From Peronospora farinosa (taxonomy: Eukaryota > Oomycota > Peronosporomycetes > Peronosporales > Peronosporaceae): 64,000 nt of DNA. The number at the start of each line of letters is the position of its first letter. Within the stretch, counting starts at the first letter, position 1. The stretch lies in assembly GCA_947646735.1 (NCBI GenBank), contig CANTFK010000239.1:1-64000 (forward strand), read 5' to 3'. The translations under genes were made by a program, and so were the position numbers. The notes beneath the pieces were generated by a model. The model had not been told where the DNA came from and ran no database searches. It saw only the letters and a program-made list of their open reading frames with translations. Below are positions 21,692 to 32,844 of the stretch, one piece after another.

Positions 21692-22921
21692 CTAGTTGGC
21701 CTTCTGCCGTTTAATGTCAGCTTTGACGGCCTTCGTGCACTCCGCAACTGCTTCCAATTCTTTATCGATCGCAGCAACCTGAATTGATTCCCTCTCTTTT
21801 CCTCGCTCTCGGCGTAATTTACGCTCCCGTTCACGTAGTGACATCAACAACGCGAAATCCGATGAAGCAAATGAATTGGGAGTCTCGTTAGCTGCATCCA
21901 TGGGAGCAGATACCTCGGACGTCTCATGGAAGCTCGAACCTCCAACATAGAGGCCACCAGTGCACAACAGGACGAGCCACAGGCCAGTAAAATGGTACGC
22001 TCGGAACGACAGCAGATGCATCTTGAGCGTCGATTTCCACTGCTTCACTACGCTGCCTTGACGGTTCGAGCACGACTCACACTGCGGGTAAAAGCGGAAG
22101 GTCGTTTTTCGACCCAGCATCCTTCGGACAATCTTCTCGTCTGTGCGCTTGGCCACCCTACACATCAGCAAGGCAATAGAAGTCAAGACCAAAGCGCACA
22201 ACAAACTAAGTACACTATCAGCCGCTGCCTACAATTTCGGCGGCATGTGGTCTGCGTGATATCGCACGCCACGTTTAACTCCGCACGTATGGCATCCAAA
22301 GAGCCTTCCAAACTCCTGAATAATGCCTCTCTCGATACTCGTGGCATAGTCAACCGTTGCCGGGAGTGACGCCTTCTTGAGGTGAAAAGCTCCGAGATTG
22401 GCGAAAGGAGAGGGTGCGAGGGCACTCATCCGTCCCCCTAGTAGCTTGAAACACAGCAGCCCCATTACCATGTAGACTGGGTAAGGAGCTTGTGAAAGAT
22501 TCTCATAGCGTTCCTGTACTTTCAGCTGCACCTGTTTCCACGCCTTTGGCGGCTGAAGGTTCTTGGCACCGAGCACGAGCCAGCTCCAGCGTCGCTTCTC
22601 ATTGGCTCGACGGCTCTGCGCTGCTAATTCCTGGTAAATTTCCCTCGGGATGAAGGCAAAATGTAGCGCCAAGACGGAAGACGACGCGACGGCAGCAGCA
22701 CCAAATGCCTGAGGTAGTAAAAAGCCGGAGGCCGAACCGATGCGTAGAAGGTTCTGAGCCACTTGCGCTGCCGACACACCAGTGAGGAACAAGGCACCGC
22801 CTGTGGCCGCATCTAAGACATGAGCTGTTAATGCCTCGTAGACAGAAACTGAACGATCACTGCTGAAATGGTGACGTAGACGCTGCACTGCATTATTGAA
22901 CCACGAATCTTCCTTCGTCAT
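21692..22921 (-). CDS. Conserved membrane protein with paired CxxC motifs, function unknown
   Basis: Two exons, 22921-22233 and 22157-21692 (75-nt intron, GTAGGC...GTAG), 384 aa. The splice joins FGCHTCGVKRGVRYHADHMPP to VAKRTDEK...FRFYPQCESCSNRQG, so two Cys pairs and a HADHMPP motif come together: a possible zinc ribbon. Hydrophobic stretches at about residues 30-95, 160-180 and just after the second Cys pair suggest several membrane passes. The C-terminus is a charged coiled coil (RERERKLRRERGKERES). I do not recognise a named family. Topology (Cys pairs between membrane segments) is inferred. The gene model is supported by the continuity of the motif across the intron. Confidence 0.7.
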
Positions 22922-23135
22922 TCACCTAATGTAAAAAACGGAACAATTATTGTAATATGTTATGAAATTGACGATATTCGCGATATGAAGTGTAGAGATG
23001 GCTACATTCTAAGTATTGTTAAGTGAAGTATTTGTAGCGGATGAAGTTCCCTTTAACATAAGATTGATATTGCAATATTTTTAAAAAATGAAACTAGCAT
23101 GATATTTGCCATTCTGTTTGTGCTCGACGCTCGCC

Positions 23136-24049
23136 ATGGCTCCCCGTACTGCCGTGATACTTAATATCTACGACCTCATAGAGGCCAATAATTACATCGC
23201 ACGTACGTCCTAAACCTGCATTATTATAACCATTAATTTACATTCAATGAAATTTCTACAGCACTGGGCCTGGGCATCTTCCACAGTGGCGTTGAGATCG
23301 CCGGAGAGGAATTTTCATATGCAAGTGGAGCCGGCGTCTTCTCCTTAAGTCCCAAACGAGTAACTGGTATACAAAAATGAAGTTATATCTAAATTATCTT
23401 AAATCAATTCATTGACATGTCACGTTTCATTAGGTGCTAAATTCCGAGAATCAATCAAAATGGGGTTCTTCGAAGGAAGTTTTCAGGAAGCTCAACGACT
23501 CGCCTATTCTTTAAGCTCAGATTTTGATGGTGATGGCTACAATTTGTTTACTCAGTAAAGTTTTACTATGATATTGGGCTATAGACACGAGACAGAGGAC
23601 ACTATGAAACTAATTTGACACTTTGTGGTTGTTCTGATAGAAATTGCAACACGTACGCGGACGCGCTGTGTCAACTGCTGCTGGGAAAACCAATTCCTGC
23701 TTATGTCAATCGCGCAGCCTATTTGGGTTCATTCCTTAGCTGTCTCATGCCGGCTGATGTGATGGAACAAGCACCAGTGGGTGACACCAATACGCGTTCG
23801 CGGATCACGAACGCAACCTCGCGACGTTCCGATACTGTCTACACTCCATTTGCAGGTGCGTTGCTAGGTTGCATGTTTTTTATTTGAGTCTCAAGGTAAA
23901 GTAAAAGGATGTGGCATTTGACATCAGGGTCTGGCCAAACTGTTGGTGGCGCTAAGGAAGCATCATCGTCGGAATCGTCAACTCGGGCTGATCAACGCAA
24001 GAAAGTTCGCTTGGCAGCTTTGCGGCGAGTGGGTGCGCAAGAGCAGTAG
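23136..24049 (+). CDS. PPPDE (DeSI-like) cysteine peptidase
   Basis: Desumoylating isopeptidase-like fold, predicted to remove ubiquitin-like tags in cytosol or nucleus. Five exons: 23136-23202, 23262-23366, 23434-23554, 23641-23855 and 23928-24049, joining in frame to 209 aa. Domain order follows the family: ILNIYDL at the start, GLGIFHSGVEI with the catalytic His, SYASGAGVFS, FRESIKMG, then YNLFTQNCNTYADALC with the catalytic Cys and GKPIPAYVNRAAYLG. The C-terminal 60 residues are Ser/Arg-rich and unconserved. Each intron is 59-86 nt with GT-AG ends. The gene is nearly invisible as single frames, so it is easily missed. Family call is strong; biological substrate unknown. Confidence 0.87.
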
Positions 24050-25096
24050 TCTATTGCTCACTTGTAATGTGTAAATCGAAGGGAAGCCACGTCATTGAAT
24101 CGGCCGAATGCTAAATGTCAAGAAAGCTCTTGAGCAAGTGACTTGTTTGTAAAGTCTCACCATTGTTTATTGACGGGACTGCCCCTTTACAAGACCAGTG
24201 AAAGGCCGCCGCATGCGTCATGGACAGGACCGTCACCAAGTAAGAATGAAATGGAAAGTATTGGATGGAAGCATGGTAGGCAGGGAGTAGCAAAGGATCT
24301 CTGGGTTCGGTCCTGGAACTGAAGGTTCGGTCTTGGAGGTTTGTTTGTCTCAAGACCGAAACTTCATTTCAATGCCTACTTTGCGGGTCGGTGTCTATCA
24401 CGCCATTGTTTTCTGTTCGCCGCACATATAGAGCCAAACGTTTGTAGCTCTGAACGAAGAAGGATGGATTATAATATTGTGCGGATGAAGAATGACATAC
24501 TCTAAGCCTTGAAGCGCAATTGATGGATGCCAAAAAGTGCAGTAGGTCAAAACGTGATGGTCTGCTCTAAAACATTCGCAACGTGGCTGATGAAACTGAT
24601 CCTGAGCGCCACGAAGCATGCACAACAATCTCGTCCTACGTTTCTGCTCAGGGTCCTAGCACAACAAACTGTGGGGAAAGCTAAAACGTAAAATGAGGAG
24701 TTGCAGCAAACGACACAGATAGTCCAGTCTTCTACAAGAAGCAGCTTGCAAGTCTAGATGTATCGAAGTGACACAAGCCAAAGCATCAATTCACCAGGGA
24801 GACCTTATCTGTGGCGACAGGAGCTCTCTTCGCGGTAAAATAAACCATGCCTTTTGCGAAGAATGGTGACCAAGTTACGAAAGAGAAACCCAAAGATTAC
24901 GAGGTTAGACAGAGCTACAAATTGAACGTACTCTTTACCTTGTATTCTTCTTCATCTTCTTTTTTGTAAGAAGCGGGGCTTGATGGTGACACTACTCTCG
25001 TCTCCAGCGCATCATCACTTTAATGGACCAAAAGGTCTATCGGAACAAGCGAGTGCTTTTTCGCATGTATCACGTCTTCCTGCCCCTCTTATCTCT
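24050..25096. other. Intergenic, no convincing gene
   Basis: About 1 kb between the DeSI-like gene and the 3' end of the ferredoxin-like gene. Short open frames are not conserved-looking. An ATG at 24847 opens about 40 codons (starting MPFAKNGDQVTKEKPK) with no domain. A near-perfect inverted repeat at 24322-24366 is listed separately. Confidence 0.4.
24322..24366. repeat. Inverted repeat, hairpin-forming
   Basis: AAGGTTCGGTCTTG is followed after about 16 bp by CAAGACCGAAACTT, a 14-bp stem with one mismatch. A third partial copy (GGTTCGGTCCTGG) lies just to the left near 24303. No flanking gene fixes its role. Confidence 0.6.
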
Positions 25097-25746
25097 TTAC
25101 GCCTGCTGCTGTTCATCATCATACGACTCGTAATCATCCTCTTCATACTCGTGATCGTACATGTACTCTTCAACGGGTGCTGCTTCTGGCACAGCCACCA
25201 CCATACCATCCAGCTCTTTCTGCAGCACAATCCCCGTGCCCAGACGAGAATTAGCAGAGCGATCCTCTGTAGGGACGTAAGTATCAATGATGTGACGCTC
25301 TTTCGTATCAGCAGGTGGAAGCTTAGAGATCCATTCATTCGAGATCACCACATGCGATTGTGGAGATGTTAAACCCTCCCCAAAGAGCGACTCGGTGTAA
25401 AAATCCGTGCGTCGGGCGTCGTACATACCACCACCACCCATGGAATCATCTTTAACATATCCAATCTTATTCATCTCACAGGCTTGAAGAAGTGTCTGTC
25501 CAACGCGTCCCTTGACAATGTGACGATTGCCTTCGTAATCCACAAGCACCACATTCACCCTGGTCCCATAGCATCATCAAATGATTAAGTAATCACGATA
25601 CAGAAAGAGCTAGCAACCCAAGAAGTAAGACTTAATTGAACGCACACTTTTTCAGACACTGTCGGTGCAGATGCATCAGCAGCGAACCCACCGATAAAGC
25701 GGCGGCTCGCGAGACGCGATAGTCCAGACGATCGGATTCGAAGCAT
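25097..25746 (-). CDS. Mitochondrial ferredoxin-fold protein without cluster cysteines
   Basis: Two exons, 25746-25646 and 25559-25097 (donor GTGCGT), 187 aa. The N-terminus LRIRSSGLSRLASRRFIGG is a typical mitochondrial presequence. The rest has adrenodoxin-type ferredoxin features: VVLVDYEGNRHIVKGRVGQTLLQAC, then a cluster-loop equivalent and ISNEWISKLPPA near the end. The loop that should hold CX5CX2C is instead DDSMGGGGMYDARRTDF with no cysteine, so a [2Fe-2S] cluster is unlikely. The C-terminus is very acidic (EYEEDDYESYDDE). A structural role, for example like the ferredoxin-like subunit of complex I in plants and ciliates, is a guess. It shares a 140-bp divergent promoter with the next gene. 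Confidence 0.72.
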
Positions 25747-25886
25747 TTTTTTGCAATTGTGACGTGGGGGAGGAGAGCCACAGACCATTTTATACTTGGT
25801 TTCAGTATATGAAACCGTCTTTTCAACGACGATTGGGCAGAATATATTTACTTTTCGTATACTTCTTGTCCCAGATATTCGATCCC

Positions 25887-27800
25887 ATGGCCGGGGGAAT
25901 GTACACTAAGATGACGTCTTCTGGTTCATCGCTTCTTACGAATCCACGATCAATTTCAAAGGAATTAGAAGCTAAAATCTCACTGGCCATTGCAAATGTA
26001 ATTACATCTCATGATGTAACGAAATTAACAACGAAAATGGTCCGACAGACAGTGGAAAAACAAGTTCATGTAAGTCTTACGACCCATAAGGACGTCCTTA
26101 AGCGATTAATGCATCAAGAATTACGTAAATTAAAAGCAAAGAAATTGGCAAAACGAGCAGTTCCAGAGCCTTGGAAAAAAACACTAAGACGTGAAAGTAT
26201 CATCAAAGGTCTTGGTCGAATCTATTTAATGTTACGTGAATCTCCCGTGATTTTCCCGGACTGGGGACTGCATGCTATTCAATCACTTTATGACCTGCAG
26301 ATGGTCGAAGAGGGTAAAGTATTGCAATTAGCGACACTTTATGCCCGACTTATGGGTGCTTTATGGCTAAAGGAAGACCGACACGCAGATTGGACACTAG
26401 GCTCTATTCCCACGCCGACGCAGCTCGTTAATGTAATTCGAGCTGCTTATGTGGTAGAACGTCTAGGAATCTCCCATCCGAGACGTGTCGAACTCTTGGA
26501 CTTTTGTGATCGATCGCCTCCTGTCTATGGCCCTGAGGTACGAAACTCAAAAGACTTACAAAAATATCTTTGTCATGTAAGGAAGAATGACTCACTGAAA
26601 ACGAAATCAATTGATGTTGTTGTTGAGCAGAAACTCTTAGGGTGGAATCCCGCAGAGGGTCCACCACCGCCGACTGACCAGAGTGGAGCCTCAATATACG
26701 AGCGACTGACGAGAGCACTGGTTCTATGGCAGCAGTCGCATGGCCTTGGGATCTCGATTGGATTCACCTTGTCGCAGTTGCTCCAACACTTGCTATCGGT
26801 GTATCCATACCAAGGCCCTGGTGATCTTTCGCCCCAAGAATATGAAGACCAGGTGCACTTTGTCACTACACTGGTGTTTGTACTTACCCACCATGGAAAG
26901 TTGCGCTGCGAGACGGTAAGGAAATCGACATTGAGCTGCACTTTTGTAGTTTAGCACCAATGTGTTTGTGTACATGCCAACAGGACCTTCTTCCTCATGA
27001 ATACTTCTTCTTGCGCCATCATGTTGCATATCACCTCGCACAACAAGACGTGGCTTTGCTCGGAGAGACTTTACGGGTAAGAAGACAGTGGTTAGTGTAA
27101 TCTAAAATATCCCTCACTGACAAATGAAAGCTTGTAGGCTTTACGGTGCTTTGAAGGCTCGAGTAATCTCGTCCAAATGCGTCGAGGAATGGCTTTCTTG
27201 TTGCTTACTCAACACGAAGATGGGTCTTGGGTGACTGAATCGGCACAAAACGACGCCTATCAGCGATATTTTTCAACTGTGCAAGCGCTGTGGGCACTGT
27301 GCGAGCCTCGGCGAGTGGGATTCGCGCCTGCCTTTCCGGAGGTCATCCCGATGCTAGAGCTACATTTGAATGCGGACATCGGTGGCGTTGATGTGAGAGA
27401 TGATGCTGTGCCATTTACAAACTGTTACCTGAGTACTTACACTTTGCTTCTGTCGCTGGTTCAGCAGGGCTCCACGAGTAGTGCAATCAATGCCAAAGAT
27501 ATAAATGCCGATTCTGAGGTAGCGGCAGCAACGGCAGCTGCCCCATCTGAAAACGAAGACATCGCAACCCGAATTGGCTTCCTGCAGGGTTTACTGGATC
27601 AGAATGGCGACGTCAAGAGCGTTTCAGCCGCTCTTGCAACACACGTTTTGAGCACCCTCGCCGATATGATGCTCACTGTTGATATCTTAAAGAGCACGGG
27701 CGTTGGGCGTACGATTAACAAACTGCGCAAACACGCAACACCCTCGGTGGCAAAGGCGGCAACTCAACTTGTGGCAAAATGGAAAAAGGACCTGCTGTAA
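25887..27800 (+). CDS. DEK_C and TFIIS N-terminal (LW) domain nuclear protein
   Basis: Three exons, 25887-26915, 26984-27076 and 27138-27800, all phase 0, 594 aa. An in-frame ATG also lies at 25764, but the extra 41 residues are hydrophobic and fall in the divergent promoter, so 25887 is preferred. Residues about 22-78 look like a DEK C-terminal DNA-binding helix bundle (ELEAKISLAIANVI ... DVLKRLMHQEL). Residues about 518-594 are a TFIIS N-terminal domain (DMMLTVDILKSTGVGRTINKLRKH ... LVAKWKKDL), the module that binds transcription-elongation partners. The centre is helical with no recognised domain. Likely a chromatin or transcription-elongation factor. Confidence 0.78.
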
Positions 27801-27909
27801 ACACACCATGACTCGAAGAGATAGTAATCAATCATTGCTCAACGTTCTCATTGTCCATCTTATGGCACTCAGCTCGTATTGTCAGTCGTGGGAAAATCAA
27901 TCTTCACAT

Positions 27910-30386
27910 TTACCAGGGGCTGATATCTGCTAACGCGTTTTTCGCAGCTTTCCAGGCGGAGTTGGACGGAGTGTGTGGCTGTTCAGCCTCACTAAAAGAT
28001 CCATAGTGTTCATCGGACCCAGAGATTAACGCCTCCTCCAGCTCATTTCGAGCGTGCCCGGATCTTGGAGAGTAGTCGTCGCTACAAGATGACTCCGAGT
28101 ATCGTTCTGCCCACGATGACCCACTTGGACTTAATCGACCACGATCCCCCAAATCATCTCCATGGCGATCCAATTTGTCTCGAGTGCCTCTTTCTGCAGC
28201 CCCAGAAGCTTTGGATCCAGGAAATAACCGTGTATGTCGTGGTCGGTTTGCCACGAAGTAAACCGAAAACAGGAAACAGCTTATAGCAACCCCAAAAGCA
28301 ACCACCAACTCGACGCACATGATAACAGAAAGGATACGATGATCAATGGGCGGCGTGTCTGGACTTGGTGGCAGCGTCACTGATGCGACAGAAATGAGTT
28401 AGCTTCTTACATGTTTGCAAAAGTGAGTTTGACACGAATACCTGCAGGAAGCAGAATGTTTAGGAGGGTAGCGGCAGCCAGCGTCGAGTCCAAATAATTA
28501 TCGTCAAAAACTGCAACTGGTGCACCATTGCGGGAGTCATAGGCTGCTGCAAGCGCCGCTGGCGTAGACTCTTCCAATGTCAGCGAAATTGGGAACCATG
28601 AAAGATGTGGGCGAGTTAGTGTAGTTGCCTTGCATATCATGTCCCTTGTCTTGTTGCGTATGTATTCAGCGAGTCCTGGGAATTTGTTCTGAATAGTTAC
28701 AATACTGTTAGTAAAAGGTCATGTCAACTCATAGAGAGCAGACATGATTGTGCAAGCGTACTCTAACGAACCCCCGCTGTACAAAGTAGTTGTAGAGGAT
28801 CCACGTTGTATCTGCTGAGCGAACGTCAACTGATCCAGCAGCTTTGGTCGAGTCACCCCTGGAGCACGCAAGAAATACAGCCGGGAACTGGGCGCAGAAG
28901 AACGAGAATGAACCGGGTTCCGAAAGGAAATGCTTCATCAAACGCATCTTCTTGTCATCATCCAGTTCCACGGCGTATGCAGGTAGAAATCCGCGTAAAG
29001 AGTGAGTTGTAGTCAAAGACATACAACTAGAATCTGCGAAAAAATCAACGGATGCGTTCCACAGACCTTGAGTCGTATTGGTGCCAATGAGTGCCTCCTC
29101 CAGCCCGCTCGCCATTGTGCGGAGCTCTTTCACATCATTTAGAAGCTCGTTTCGAGTTAAGGTGAGTTCCTTGCACACGGACGAGTGCTCCACGAGGACA
29201 CGCCCGATGTTTACAAGACCTAGCGATGATCGCAGCATAAGAGAGTTAAATTCCACGTCCTCGACCCCAAATCGAGCAGCCTCACTCCTGGTAGCAGCAT
29301 AGGTAAAAGACTCCAACACGGTCAATTTACGACTGTAGATCTCACTGCTTTGTCCACTGCGGTGCATTTGTGCTGCAAGATATATCATGGGCTCAAACAT
29401 GTTCTCCACTGCATCTTGTGCTGAGAACATCGTACTTGCTCCGATTGCAAAGCGATTTCGGGCTTCCTCAGGAATCGAGCGAACAAATGTTTTGTAGTCT
29501 GACGCCTTCTTCAAATTGGCAAGAAACCCTTTCCAGTGTGGTGATAGCGACGAAAACGTTTCCCAAGGGTGCTACAATACACTCACCACCCATAATCATG
29601 TATCAGCTTTTCTTGTAAGCATATTACACCGCAACACATAAGGATACAACACCCGGTGATCATTTAGTCACCAGAACGTACACGAACTGTCAGTAAACCA
29701 TTTGAACGACGTCGTGTAGAAAACAAATGCTTCTGTATCTTCTTCAGTGGCTCATAGACGTGACACAAGAATTGAACAGCACTTGTTTTTCCACCCAACA
29801 CCGAGTCATAAGGTGCTAGCCGAAAGATTTGCCATGCCACGTCTCCTGCCACTGGAGGAGCTGAGATTGTCGAAGTATCAAATGTTAAATTTGAAATTAT
29901 CTTCTTTTTCTTCTGGTTCTCCTGTTTCCACGAACTTTGTTGCCAAAATGCAGGCCCTGGATGAAAAGTGTGATTGCTGGATAACCATTGTAAATATGAC
30001 GGTACAGAAGGACCATAGACCAAATGTGGCAGTAATCCGTCAGATTTTTGATACTCAAGAATACGCTGGACTTGTATTGCTGCCTGATGGAAATCTTCAT
30101 GAGCAAGAGCTTGTGCTGCTACTAGAGCTTCAGCAGGTTTCTATAATGTAATATTGCAATGTTACAATTAAAATGTTAGCATTTAATGTTATAAATCTTT
30201 TTGCGGACATTTTTTTACCAGATATTGAAACCCCACGACATTGTTCTTGCCAGCTCCAATGCCACCTAATTCCATATCCATGTGGTCTGCCAGTACCGTT
30301 GCAGCTTTTTGCACTAACTTTCGCTCATCACAAGAAGAAGCTGCTACTGACAGAACAAACGTGCTCATAGCAGACAGGAGACGCAT
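27910..30386 (-). CDS. GH63-like six-hairpin glycosidase with signal peptide and C-terminal membrane anchor
   Basis: Five exons: 30386-30219, 30140-29682, 29571-28762, 28688-28442 and 28379-27910, joining to 717 aa. An N-terminal signal peptide (MRLLSAMSTFVLSVAASS) is followed by an alpha/alpha-barrel: EALVAAQALAHEDFHQAA, QKSDGLLPHLVYG, PPVAGDVAWQIF, then across an intron LLTVRHPWETFSSLSPHWKG, VEDVEFNSLMLRSSLGL and DTTWILYNYFVQRGF. This order matches GH63-type and mannosylglycerate-hydrolase-type enzymes. A single membrane span (about residues 577-602, VELVVAFGVAISCFLFSVYFV) leads to an acidic, Ser-rich cytoplasmic tail. It probably trims glycans in the secretory pathway or at the surface. 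Usual catalytic acids could not be assigned with confidence. Confidence 0.72.
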
Positions 30387-30617
30387 GGCAATTGTATACG
30401 ATACAATATATTGCAATATATAACTAACAGTCGGATATTTAAGCTGCACCTTAATTTTTCCGTTTCGAAAAGACTAGGCAAAATATACATATAGTAGCCC
30501 TATGATCAGACTTGGTATTCAGTTTAGAAATGGGATAAAGACAGAACTTGATTTGCAATCAATAGCTTAAATACGCTGCTACCAGTTATTCCATACAAAA
30601 TAGTACCAGTCCGTCAC

Positions 30618-31651
30618 ATGATGACAGGCCCTCCATCTCCTAAACGCCAGCGTATTCATGACAACGAGTCGGATGAGAATGAGTCAAAGATAGTAAAGGA
30701 AGTGCTTGAGAAAGTGCAGAAAGTGGAAGAGGAACTTGAGCAGATGAATGTTGAGCAAGCCAAGGAGATTCTCGTCATCGAAGCCAAATACAATATGAAA
30801 AAGCATTCTACTTATGTCAAACGTAACAAGATATTGAATGAGATTCCTCACTTTTGGAAGAAAGTGGTACGTGCTATGTAGTAGCTAAGTGAGCTATTGA
30901 CTTGCTTGATTACTTTACGCGCTTATGTAATTAATTTGTGATGTTTTGTATCGTATAGTTTGAGAACCACATGCCGGTGAATGGCTTTATTACCGAAGAT
31001 GATAAGAAAATATTCGACTACTTGCAGACATTTGACGTCACATTTGTGGGCGATGATGGAACTTTTAAGATGGAAATGGTAAGAACTCCTGTCTCTTTTG
31101 GACAGCTCTGGAAAGAAACTTATACATTTTTGATTGCTACTAGACCTTCAAGGAAAACCCGTATTTTTCTCCTACGACGCTGTGGAAGCAGGTTAAGTTT
31201 TCAGTGGAAGAGGAAGAAACGGAGGTCACGACGTCGGAAATTACCTGGAAAGAGAAAGAAGAAACGACGGAGGAGCCAACGAGATTCTTCTTCGATGTAT
31301 GGTAGCCTACATGCTGGTCTGATGTATGGACTTGTTTCTAAAAGCTGTATATTGCTTCTTTGTTCAGTGGTTCACCACGACGGATGGCGAACAGGAAATG
31401 GCGGAGATCATTAAGGAAGAGATATGGAAGTACCCTGTGCGGTACTTCTTGATGGTACGATTTGATCTTGCTAGTTGAATGTATGTGATGTGGCAAGCTG
31501 AGCAAATGTGTTGCTGCTATACTAGGACGAAGACGACGATGAAGATGAAGAGGATCAGGAAGAGGAGGACGAAGATGAGGAGGAAGAAGAGAATAAGCAG
31601 GAAGGAGAAAGCGATGATGGGGATACCAAAGGCGACGATGACAAGGAATGA
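30618..31651 (+). CDS. SET/NAP-family histone chaperone
   Basis: Five exons: 30618-30866, 30959-31078, 31144-31296, 31368-31454 and 31526-31651, all phase 0, 244 aa. The N-terminus has a basic patch (PPSPKRQRIHDNES) and a long dimerisation helix (KIVKEVLEKVQKVEEELEQMN). The earmuff domain follows with RNKILNEIPHFWKKVFENH, TFKENPYFSPTTLWK and TRFFFDWFTT, all typical of SET. The last 42 residues are almost entirely Asp/Glu. Family members bind histones H3-H4 and remodel chromatin. Two reading frames within exons 3 and 5 on the same strand are out-of-frame shadows. Divergent from the GH63-like gene by 231 bp. Confidence 0.92.
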
Positions 31652-31785
31652 AGTGTCATTTCGACCTTAGTTGAGTATTGTAGCTGCAATATCTCCACCA
31701 ATGTCAACCAGAAATGTCTTTTCTAGCTTCATCTCTGATTGCTACTTGAAGCATTTACCCGTTCGTCGTGTCTTTTTTATGTGTT

Positions 31786-32107
31786 TTAACTGCTTTTCTT
31801 CTTTACGTGCATGACACTGGGCTGCCATTTGATCGGATTGCGATTGTAGATTGCCCAATCTGGTAGAACCAACTACAGAAAAGACAATTATCAAATGTCA
31901 ACAAAATGCCACGTGTCCATCTCTTTCTTTCTTGGGGCACATTTTGTAACGTACCAGTGCGCCAAGAACTGTAGCTGCCATCCACGCTTGAAATGGGTAT
32001 GTAAAGTCTTGCTGGAAGTAGCCATAGATCCAGGCGGGCGTGCAAATGACCACAAAGCACACCATTAGAAGAGTCTCTGCACGTGCCTGCCCTTTGTAGT
32101 CGACCAT
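31786..32107 (-). CDS. SPCS1: Signal peptidase complex subunit 1 (SPC12)
   Basis: Two exons, 32107-31955 and 31872-31786 (intron GTACGT...TGTAG), 79 aa. The N-terminus VDYKGQARAETLL corresponds to the DWKGQKLAE motif of SPCS1, followed by two transmembrane hairpin segments. The spliced C-terminus LPDWAIYNRNPIKW matches the conserved PxWPxYNRxPLxW motif. It is a small accessory subunit of the ER signal peptidase, thought to help select substrates and exclude membrane spans from cleavage. An internal acceptor 14 nt further on would destroy the C-terminal motif, so the upstream one is used. Converges with SET, 134 bp apart. Confidence 0.88.
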
Positions 32108-32207
32108 TCTTCTTTGAAATGAATTCCTCGTTTGAGTGACATTACTTAAACGTGATAAAGTCGGTCCACCCTAACAGGAAATTTTTGTATCCAGATACTT
32201 ATAAATT

Positions 32208-32378
32208 GACCAATCAGATTCATGCAGACCTACGATGCCACGATGATCGAGTGGCATGGACGTTTATATATATATTATTATATACAGCAAGTGATCGCCA
32301 TGCCACAATAATTGGTGATTTTTGATCGTAGCATTGCGATCACTTGCTGCTGCCACGTTTGCATCAATCTGATTGTTC
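32208..32378. repeat. Imperfect palindrome, MITE- or foldback-like
   Basis: Outer arms GACCAATCAGATTCATGC (about 32208) and GCATCAATCTGATTGTTC (about 32361) are inverted copies with a few mismatches. Inner arms CAGCAAGTGATCGC (about 32285) and GCGATCACTTGCTG (about 32336) are exact, around an AT-rich core. It lies between SPCS1 and the acidic membrane protein. No open frame. A short non-autonomous DNA transposon is possible; the boundaries are my estimate. Confidence 0.5.
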
Positions 32379-32844
32379 GATCTTCTCAAAAAACTGCTTG
32401 TAAATTGTAATGTACAGAGTGTTCATCGGACACGACGCTACCAAACTGTTAGTTTATGACTGAGACCTCGCTCTTATCGTCCTGATAGTTTTTACCTTTC
32501 AAAATGGACGTCAAACATGCTAGATCTACACAGTACTCATGATATATTACGGTATGAAATGCGAGCCAAGCGCACGACATTTGGATCAACACGTCAATCT
32601 ACATGAACCGGAATAAATCAAACCCAGATGTAAAACAATGAAGTTTTTACCAGACTTCGATCGTATCATATCTTGCAAAAGTGGGTTGAACCTTTTACTG
32701 ATCTGACTGGCACTCATTATCGTTCCCTTTCAAATCCGATTCATAGAATTAACAGCATAAACCCGTGGGTTCAGAACCTGATTTTTTCACCTGTCGTGTA
32801 GATTGCGAATCATAATCACATTAGCTCCATATAGGACAAAAGTC
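32379..32844. other. Intergenic, promoter of the acidic membrane protein
   Basis: AT-rich sequence without a gene. The plus-strand frame of the next gene is open a little upstream of its ATG (from 32803) but has no ATG there. Confidence 0.4.

Noticed and set aside
25764..25886. Upstream start for the DEK_C/TFIIS-N protein
   Set aside because: The added 41 residues are hydrophobic, fit no localisation signal for a nuclear protein, and cover the divergent promoter.
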